From positions 1 to 6,929 of the forward strand of contig SKIC01000009.1 of the NCBI GenBank assembly GCA_007116685.1: a stretch of DNA of 6,929 bases. Reading direction: 5' to 3'. The position numbers and the translations under genes are program-made. Under the pieces are notes generated by a model that searched no databases, had not been told where the DNA came from, and was given only the letters and a program-made list of their open reading frames with translations. Positions 1-4,601 of the stretch are shown here, piece by piece. Source of the DNA: Balneolales bacterium (GTDB taxonomy: Bacteria > Bacteroidota > Rhodothermia > Balneolales > Natronogracilivirgulaceae). Numbering within the stretch: position 1 is the first letter of the stretch; each line of letters begins with the position of its first letter.

Positions 1-2
1 AA

Positions 3-512
3 AAGCTGCTAGAAGTTGACCCAGATTATGCTGCCACAATGGATGGCAAGAATACCCAACGGATCATAAGAGCATTGGATGTCTATTATGAAACAGGACA
101 ACCTTTCAGTTCTTTTCACAAACGCAATAATTGGGAAAATCCTCTTGCAGATTACGTGTTCGGACTACATCTAGAGCGTGAAATTCTATACGACAGAATA
201 AATAAAAGAGTCGATGAAATGTTCCATAATGGCTTAGAGGATGAGCTTTCTAAATTATTGGACACAGGTATCACTAAGGACGCCCAGGCACTGCAAACCG
301 TAGGATACAAGGAAATTATCGAAGGCAGAGATCAGGGATTACTTCAAAATGAATACAAAGAATTGATAAAGAGGAACAGCCGGAGATATGCTAAACGGCA
401 ACTTACTTTTTTTAAAAGGTGGCCATGTGTTCAATGGCTAGATGTTACGAATCATACAACCGATTCTGCTGCAGATAGTCTTTATAAATTAATCGAAAAA
501 GCCTCTGAATAA
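3..512 (+). CDS. miaA: tRNA dimethylallyltransferase MiaA, C-terminal part (5' end outside window)
   Basis: MiaA transfers a dimethylallyl group from DMAPP to N6 of A37 in tRNAs that read codons starting with U; it is a cytosolic enzyme. The frame is open from the left edge, so the ATG at 39 is internal, not the start. The 169 visible residues match the C-terminal half of a protein usually about 300 residues long. Recognisable family blocks are DPDYAA followed by the QRIIRALDVYYETG segment, the conserved QTVGYKEI near 295-320, and the basic stretch RRYAKRQLTFFKRW near 382-420, which contacts tRNA in this family. The P-loop and catalytic Asp/Thr lie upstream and cannot be checked. A 63-nt gap separates it from purS, so co-transcription is possible but not shown. 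The family call is firm; only the 5' end is unknown. Confidence 0.95.
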   Translation, partial: KLLEVDPDYAATMDGKNTQRIIRALDVYYETGQPFSSFHKRNNWENPLADYVFGLHLEREILYDRINKRVDEMFHNGLEDELSKLLDTGITKDAQALQTVGYKEIIEGRDQGLLQNEYKELIKRNSRRYAKRQLTFFKRWPCVQWLDVTNHTTDSAADSLYKLIEKASE

Positions 513-575
513 GAATAAAAATACAAGTAACTTCCCACCGTTACCAAATTCATTACACCTCTATTATTACTGATT

Positions 576-824
576 ATGTTTAAGGCTAATATCTATATCA
601 CACTCAGAGAATCCATCCTAGATCCAAAAGGAAAAGCTTCTCATCACGCTCTTAAAAATTTGGGATACGACAAAGTTGAGAAAGTACGCATTGGGAAATT
701 TATAGAAATGGATATCGATGCTTCTTCTGAAAGCGAAGCTAAAGAAATAGCTCAGGAGTCTTGCCAAAAATTATTAGCCAATGAGGTTATGGAAAATTAC
801 CGTATCGAATTGGTAAAGGAGTAA
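576..824 (+). CDS. purS: Phosphoribosylformylglycinamidine synthase subunit PurS
   Basis: PurS is the small structural subunit of three-part FGAM synthase (PurS-PurQ-PurL), which converts FGAR, ATP and glutamine to FGAM in de novo purine synthesis. It bridges the glutaminase PurQ and the synthetase PurL. At 82 residues it has the usual family length. It shows the family pattern: an N-terminal strand (KANIYITLRESILDPKGKA), then ALKNLGYDKVEKVRIGKFIEMDID, and the C-terminal LLANEVMENYRIEL. The ATG start has no clear Shine-Dalgarno sequence upstream (TTATTACTGATT). The 63-nt AT-rich gap before it could hold a promoter, but I cannot identify one with confidence. The gene ends 4 nt before purQ, whose ribosome-binding site lies in the last codons of purS, suggesting coupled translation. 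No purL is present in this window. Confidence 0.95.
   Translation: MFKANIYITLRESILDPKGKASHHALKNLGYDKVEKVRIGKFIEMDIDASSESEAKEIAQESCQKLLANEVMENYRIELVKE
815..821 (+). promoter_or_regulatory. Ribosome-binding site of purQ
   Basis: AAAGGAG lies inside the last codons of purS, 7 nt before the purQ ATG. It is one of only two good Shine-Dalgarno sequences in the window, and it fixes the purQ start at 829. Its position over the purS stop suggests translational coupling, which would help keep the two subunits in balance. Confidence 0.75.
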
Positions 825-828
825 TATA

Positions 829-1527
829 ATGGGTCAAACAGGCATACTTGTATTCCCGGGATCGAATTGTGACCATGACGCGTATCATGCCGTTAAGCAT
901 GTTTTAGGTGGCCATGCTACTTTTATCTGGCATAAAGAAACCAGCCTTAAAAATATTAATGCCGTGGTAATTCCCGGAGGATTTTCTTACGGTGATTATT
1001 TACGCTCCGGCGCCATTGCCCGCTTTTCACCTATCATGAATGAAGTGGTTTCTTTCGCAAATCAAGGTGGACTGGTACTCGGTATTTGTAATGGATTCCA
1101 AATTCTTCTTGAATCCAATCTACTTCCCGGAACTATGTTGCATAATGAACAGCTATCTTTTGTTTGTAAGCAAACGTATATCAGATGCGAAAGCAATCAG
1201 ACTCCTTATACTACCCAAATTGACACCGGAAGTGTATTAAAAATCCCTGTTGCTCATGGAGAGGGTAATTATTTTGCGGATGATGAAACTCTGAAAATGC
1301 TGGAAACCGAAAATCAGATTGTATTTCGTTATTGCGATGAAAATGGAGTTATCACTCCTGAAGCAAATCCAAATGGTGCTGTGTCAAATATTGCAGGTAT
1401 CTGTAACAAAAAACGAAATGTTCTTGGAATGATGCCTCATCCCGAAAGAGCTGTGGAAGCTGCTTTAGGTTCTACTGATGGAAAAGCCATACTAGAATCT
1501 ATGCTTAACGCGCTCGAAACTGTCTAA
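829..1527 (+). CDS. purQ: Phosphoribosylformylglycinamidine synthase subunit PurQ (glutaminase)
   Basis: PurQ is the class I glutamine amidotransferase subunit of FGAM synthase. It hydrolyses glutamine and passes ammonia to PurL. The 232 residues match the usual length. The catalytic triad is visible: the nucleophile Cys87 in GICNGFQ, and His204 and Glu206 in MMPHPERA. Other family marks are FPGSNCD near residue 9, the VIPGGFSYGDYLRSGAIA block at 47-64, and VAHGEGNY at 141-148. The start is supported by a strong ribosome-binding site and by homology beginning at the first residues. It sits 4 nt after purS, and its stop is 5 nt before lptB. An additional ATG-started frame over 1040-1240 is a shadow. 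No missing catalytic residue is seen. Confidence 0.96.
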   Translation: MGQTGILVFPGSNCDHDAYHAVKHVLGGHATFIWHKETSLKNINAVVIPGGFSYGDYLRSGAIARFSPIMNEVVSFANQGGLVLGICNGFQILLESNLLPGTMLHNEQLSFVCKQTYIRCESNQTPYTTQIDTGSVLKIPVAHGEGNYFADDETLKMLETENQIVFRYCDENGVITPEANPNGAVSNIAGICNKKRNVLGMMPHPERAVEAALGSTDGKAILESMLNALETV

Positions 1528-1532
1528 TTTAC

Positions 1533-2297
1533 TTGGAGAACAAAGACGAACATAATAAGCTACGATTACACTGCAATAATCTTGTTAAAAAATACAAGAG
1601 AAGAGTAGTTGTTGATCATGTTGGTCTTGAGGTCAATCAAGGTGAAATAGTCGGGCTTTTGGGACCTAACGGAGCAGGAAAAACCACAACATTTTATATG
1701 GTGGTTGGTATCATTAAACCTGAAAAAGGAAATATCTATCTAAATGATATCCGCCTAACTCGTCTCCCCATGTACCAAAGAGCAAGAAAAGGAATCGGCT
1801 ATCTTGCCCAAGAAGCAAGTGTATATCGTAATCTGACTGTTAGGGAAAATCTGGAATCCGTATTAGAGTTTTATAATATCCCTAAACAAGAACGTCGAAA
1901 TCGAGCTAATCAATTAATTGAAGAATTCAGACTTCAAAAGGTTGTCGATAGTAAGGGATACAGTTTATCTGGAGGAGAAAGACGCAGAACGGAAATTGCC
2001 AGAGCTATGGTTACCAATCCCAAATTTATTCTTTTGGATGAACCTTTTGCAGGAGTAGATCCCATAGCAGTAGAAGACATCCAAGAGATTATCAAAAAAC
2101 TCCAGCAGAAAAATATCGGTATTTTAATTACCGATCATAATGTTCATGAAACGCTTGCTATAACCGACCGTGCTTACTTGATGTTTGAAGGAAGAATTCT
2201 GAAAGAAGGAACAGCAGATTATCTGGCTGAAGACGAAGAAGCACGTAAGTTATATTTAGGGCAACAATTTAAACTCGACCGATATAACCCACAGTGA
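1533..2297 (+). CDS. lptB: Lipopolysaccharide export ATP-binding protein LptB, probable TTG start
   Basis: LptB is the cytoplasmic ATPase of the LptB2FG(C) transporter, which extracts lipopolysaccharide from the inner membrane and drives it to the outer membrane. All ABC motifs are intact: Walker A GPNGAGKTT (44-52), Q-loop Gln93 in AQEAS, signature LSGGERRR (145-152), Walker B FILLDE (165-170, catalytic Glu170) and H-loop His202 in ITDHNV. GIGYLAQEAS, DEPFAGVDP and DHNVHETLA are LptB hallmarks that separate it from the related LivF/LivG ATPases. The start is unusual. An in-frame TAA lies at 1506-1508, no ATG occurs before the Walker A region, and TTG at 1533 is the only common start codon giving the complete N-terminal strand. 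No Shine-Dalgarno sequence precedes it. The 254 residues are slightly longer than the E. coli protein. It lies 5 nt after purQ and 1 nt before the rhodanese gene. Confidence 0.94.
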   Translation: MENKDEHNKLRLHCNNLVKKYKRRVVVDHVGLEVNQGEIVGLLGPNGAGKTTTFYMVVGIIKPEKGNIYLNDIRLTRLPMYQRARKGIGYLAQEASVYRNLTVRENLESVLEFYNIPKQERRNRANQLIEEFRLQKVVDSKGYSLSGGERRRTEIARAMVTNPKFILLDEPFAGVDPIAVEDIQEIIKKLQQKNIGILITDHNVHETLAITDRAYLMFEGRILKEGTADYLAEDEEARKLYLGQQFKLDRYNPQ

Positions 2298-2298
2298 T

Positions 2299-2625
2299 AT
2301 GAATATCAAAGAAATAGATGTAGAGACTCTGGATCAAAAACTTAAATCTGTACAACCACCTTTTGTGCTCGATGTCAGAGAACAGCACGAATATGATTTT
2401 GTGAATATTGGTGCTAAACTAATTCCTCTAGGCCAACTTGCTGACAGAGTTAACGAAATTGCCGATATGAAAGATAAAGAAGTTATCATCCATTGCAGGA
2501 GTGGTGTTCGTAGTTTAGAAGCGTGTAAAATACTTGAGAGTGCCGGCTTCAAAGATGTAGCGAATCTATCTGGCGGGATATTAGACTGGGCTAGAAAAAT
2601 TGATACAGATTTACCACTGTATTAA
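2299..2625 (+). CDS. Single-domain rhodanese-like sulfurtransferase
   Basis: This is a small cytosolic protein of 108 residues consisting of one rhodanese domain. Such proteins carry sulfur as a cysteine persulfide, for example from thiosulfate to cyanide or to cellular acceptors; the physiological substrate here is unknown. The active-site loop is complete: Cys66 in IIHCRSGVRS. The N-terminal LDVREQHEYDFVNIGAKLIPLG segment (24-45) and the C-terminal SGGILDWARKIDTDLPLY (91-108) are typical. The latter resembles the C-terminal rhodanese modules found attached to MoeB/ThiF-type proteins. There is no signal peptide. The ATG follows the lptB stop by one base, so it is probably translated from the same transcript. 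Its stop codon overlaps that of the opposing gene. Confidence 0.9.
   Translation: MNIKEIDVETLDQKLKSVQPPFVLDVREQHEYDFVNIGAKLIPLGQLADRVNEIADMKDKEVIIHCRSGVRSLEACKILESAGFKDVANLSGGILDWARKIDTDLPLY
2595..2624 (-). terminator. Possible weak intrinsic terminator of the rho / outer-membrane-barrel transcript
   Basis: Read on the minus strand, TAATACAG (2624-2617) can pair with CTGTATCA (2608-2601) around an 8-nt loop. This gives an 8-bp stem with one G-U pair, followed by A and a run of five T (2599-2595). The stop codon of the minus-strand gene forms part of the stem, and the whole structure lies inside the 3' end of the opposing rhodanese gene. The stem has only two G-C pairs, so it may be inefficient or fortuitous. 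On the plus strand it lacks a T-run. Confidence 0.35.
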
Positions 2626-3269
2626 AATTTGTACCGGGCAACTATCATCCTTCTGAATATCCAATCGCTGGATGTATTTCCCGAATATCCAATATTATCT
2701 AGATAGTCTGTATTCGTCAGGTTCCAGGAATACTCCCAAATCAAATTGAATTGACGGGATGGAAATAAGGTAAAACCGAGATTTATAGGAAAATATGCAA
2801 TTCTGGTAGTGTAATCTTCTTCCTCTAAACGAGTATCAGGCCTGTCCACAAGGTTTCTTCCATCTCTATCCTGAATAGAAAAATCAAGATAACCGAGACC
2901 AGTACCTGTATAAACGTGCACAAAGCTCCATTTTATGATTTCCCAGTTGAAAGAAAAATCAACAGAGAGTACATCGGCGCGAAAAAACGTATTTGCATCA
3001 GGGTTAACGCTTAAATCTAAATCATCACCCGGGGAATATTCGCCTTGAATGCCACCAACGTTTATGGAAAACTTAAAGAATGTTCGCTCATCAACATAAC
3101 GATGTAAGCCAACCTGAGCATTAAATTGCCCCATATTACGGTCTCTGTTCAGGTCTCCAATGTAAGTATTGCCACCCACTCCGGCAAAAGCTCCAAAGTC
3201 ATACTCCTGTGCTAAAACCAATACAGGAGTTGATACCAAAATGATAATCATTAACAATAAGGAGCGCAT
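2622..3269 (-). CDS. Outer-membrane beta-barrel protein, DUF6089/PorG-like
   Basis: This is a 215-residue exported protein. Residues 1-20 form a signal peptide (Met-Arg, a hydrophobic core, then VLVLA before Gln21), and no lipobox is present. The mature part alternates polar and hydrophobic residues as in an 8-stranded barrel, and it ends in an aromatic residue (ARYKF). Blocks resembling the DUF6089/PorG family are FGAFAGVGGNTYIGDLN (25-41), FFRADVLSVDFSFNWEI (95-111), GTGLGY (122-127) and TNTDYLDNIGYSG (185-197). PorG is an outer-membrane component linked to type IX secretion in some Bacteroidota; whether this relative has that job is not shown. It follows rho by 12 nt with a good ribosome-binding site, so it is probably co-transcribed with rho. 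A generic OmpA-like porin domain is the alternative description. Confidence 0.68.
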   Translation of the reverse strand: MRSLLLMIIILVSTPVLVLAQEYDFGAFAGVGGNTYIGDLNRDRNMGQFNAQVGLHRYVDERTFFKFSINVGGIQGEYSPGDDLDLSVNPDANTFFRADVLSVDFSFNWEIIKWSFVHVYTGTGLGYLDFSIQDRDGRNLVDRPDTRLEEEDYTTRIAYFPINLGFTLFPSRQFNLIWEYSWNLTNTDYLDNIGYSGNTSSDWIFRRMIVARYKF

Positions 3270-3274
3270 TGCTA

Positions 3275-3280
3275 TCCCTT
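3275..3280 (-). promoter_or_regulatory. Ribosome-binding site of the DUF6089/PorG-like gene
   Basis: AAGGGA on the minus strand lies 5 nt before the ATG at 3269, in the 12-nt spacer after the rho stop. It supports this start and suggests that ribosomes finishing rho can reinitiate on the barrel gene. Confidence 0.55.
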
Positions 3281-3281
3281 T

Positions 3282-4520
3282 TTAACCGTATGCAGCAATT
3301 TGGTTTAATAACTCATCGTTGCTTTCGGTTCTTTTGAGTACCTGAAGTAGACTAGCCATAGATTCTCTGGGATGCTTTTTGAGCAAATACCGGCGAACCA
3401 TATTTCTTTCATCGAGTGAATCTTCGATAAATTTATCTTCGTTTCGAGTGCCCGATGCTGCAATATTAATGGCAGGAAAAACTCTGTCGTTAGCAATATC
3501 ACGATCTAAAACGACCTCCATATTACCAGTTCCCTTAAACTCCTCAAATATCATATCGTCCATTCTTGAGTTAGTCTCAATCAGGCAGGTTGCAATAATG
3601 GTAAGAGATCCTCCATTTTCGATTTTTCTAGCAGCGCCAAATATCTTTTTCGGGATTTCAAGAGCTCTGATATCTAAACCTCCACTCATTGTTCTACCGG
3701 TATTAGTTTGAGCAGCATTGTAGGCTCTGCTCATACGAGTTATAGAATCAATCAGTAGAACGGCATCTTTCCCCATTTCAGCCATTCTTTTCGTGTAACC
3801 CAGTGCTAATTCAGAAATTCTTACATGGCTTTCTGTAGGGCGATCGTTTGACGAGGCAAATACCTTACCCTTGGTTGTTCTGATGAAATCAGTAACCTCT
3901 TCCGGCCTTTCATCAACCAATAAAATTGCAAGTTCTATATCAGGGTGATGCTCATCAATTGCTTTCGCAATTTGTTTTAGAATTACAGTCTTCCCTGTTC
4001 TTGGTGGTGCGACAATTAATGAACGTTGCCCTTTTCCAACCGGTGCAATCAAATCAATCACACGTAATTCTGTATCGGAAGGGCTGTGAGCAAGTTTTAT
4101 TTGCTCAATAGGCATAATAGGTGTCTGAAGTTCAAAACGGGCAGACTTCATCCATCTATCAGGATTATCGTTATTTATAGCAGTTATAGAATGAACACGT
4201 TTATTTCCTTTTTGATCTTCATCGAATTCACCTTCCAGAAGCAAACCGGGCTTAATGTTGAAGTAAGTGACTTGCTCCTGAGTTAAAAATGGATCTCTGG
4301 GGGTTTTTGAGAATTCGAAATCAAATTTTCTAATGAAGCCAAAACCTTTTTCATTTACCTCAACAATACCGCTATATGTACCGCCCAGGCGTACATGCTC
4401 ATTGTCCAAAAATTCTGGTATCAGATTCTTATTCTGATTTTGTTTTTTTCTTTGATTACCGCGGTTTCCTTTTTTTTTATTTCGACGCCGGCGGTTATTA
4501 TTTCTTCTCTGATTACTCAT
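3282..4520 (-). CDS. rho: Transcription termination factor Rho, variant lacking the Rho_N domain
   Basis: Rho is a hexameric RNA-dependent ATPase that releases RNA polymerase from untranslated transcripts. The 412 residues contain an OB-type RNA-binding domain (about 45-115, with GFGFIR at 59-64) and a complete RecA-type motor. The motor shows Walker A APPRTGKT (171-178), catalytic Glu204 and Arg205 in DERPEE, Walker B with Asp258 in LLIDSITR, Q-loop GRTMSGG (275-281), EEFKGTGN (326-333) and arginine finger Arg359 in SGTR. Residues 1-32, where most Rho proteins have the helical Rho_N domain, are a low-complexity Arg/Asn/Lys tail. A TAA sits two codons upstream of the ATG, so no longer start is possible. 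Relative to E. coli Rho, motor residues K181, K283 and K326 are all Arg here, and primary-site Y80, E108 and Y110 become Phe, Asn and Arg. Whether the genome holds a second, standard rho cannot be seen. Confidence 0.95.
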   Translation of the reverse strand: MSNQRRNNNRRRRNKKKGNRGNQRKKQNQNKNLIPEFLDNEHVRLGGTYSGIVEVNEKGFGFIRKFDFEFSKTPRDPFLTQEQVTYFNIKPGLLLEGEFDEDQKGNKRVHSITAINNDNPDRWMKSARFELQTPIMPIEQIKLAHSPSDTELRVIDLIAPVGKGQRSLIVAPPRTGKTVILKQIAKAIDEHHPDIELAILLVDERPEEVTDFIRTTKGKVFASSNDRPTESHVRISELALGYTKRMAEMGKDAVLLIDSITRMSRAYNAAQTNTGRTMSGGLDIRALEIPKKIFGAARKIENGGSLTIIATCLIETNSRMDDMIFEEFKGTGNMEVVLDRDIANDRVFPAINIAASGTRNEDKFIEDSLDERNMVRRYLLKKHPRESMASLLQVLKRTESNDELLNQIAAYG

Positions 4521-4523
4521 CCG

Positions 4524-4592
4524 TTAAAAATGTAATGGAAGTAAAAAGGCTACGTAAGCACAACCCACGCAGCCTTCAATTTGATTACTCAC
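4524..4592 (-). CDS. Possible 22-codon leader ORF upstream of rho
   Basis: A GTG-started frame reads VSNQIEGCVGC, then AYVAFLLPLHF, and stops one codon before the rho ATG (TAA CGG ATG). Its first 11 bases match the rho start except for the first base (GTGAGTAATCA against ATGAGTAATCA), and it is in the same frame as rho. It begins 9 nt after the TPR-gene stop and spans the whole terminator-like hairpin, so translating it would disturb that hairpin. No Shine-Dalgarno sequence is seen. E. coli rho also has a short leader ORF (rhoL), but no sequence relation is implied. It may instead be the relic of a duplicated or displaced rho start, or chance. Confidence 0.25.
   Translation of the reverse strand: MSNQIEGCVGCAYVAFLLPLHF
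4543..4576 (-). terminator. Intrinsic-terminator-like hairpin between the TPR gene and rho
   Basis: On the minus strand AAGGCTGCGT (4576-4567) pairs with ACGTAGCCTT (4555-4546) over 10 bp with a single G-U pair and an 11-nt loop. Three further T follow directly, so the transcript runs CCUUUUUAC. It fits a terminator for the barrel/TPR transcript. The rho ATG is only 22 nt beyond the T-run, so the hairpin could also work as an attenuator in the rho leader. Confidence 0.65.
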
Positions 4593-4601
4593 AAATAGGA
4601 A

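Noticed and set aside
513..575. Promoter or riboswitch upstream of purS
   Set aside because: The 63-nt gap is too short for a purine riboswitch, shows no strong hairpin, and no convincing -35/-10 or Bacteroidota-type promoter pair could be identified.
1040..1240. 66-codon plus-strand open frame inside purQ
   Set aside because: It is an alternate frame within a gene whose catalytic residues and homology are intact, so it is a shadow.
2655..2693. 11-bp direct repeat GAATATCCAAT (2655-2665 and 2683-2693) with a small hairpin
   Set aside because: It lies within the barrel coding sequence, where the two copies are read in different frames (DWIF and NIGYS). Two copies in AT-rich DNA are best explained by chance, and there is no T-run for a terminator.
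3379..3711. 110-codon plus-strand open frame antisense to rho
   Set aside because: It lies entirely opposite the conserved rho motor. Its Ser/Ile/Leu-rich translation mirrors the rho codons and shows no domain, and no ribosome-binding site is seen.
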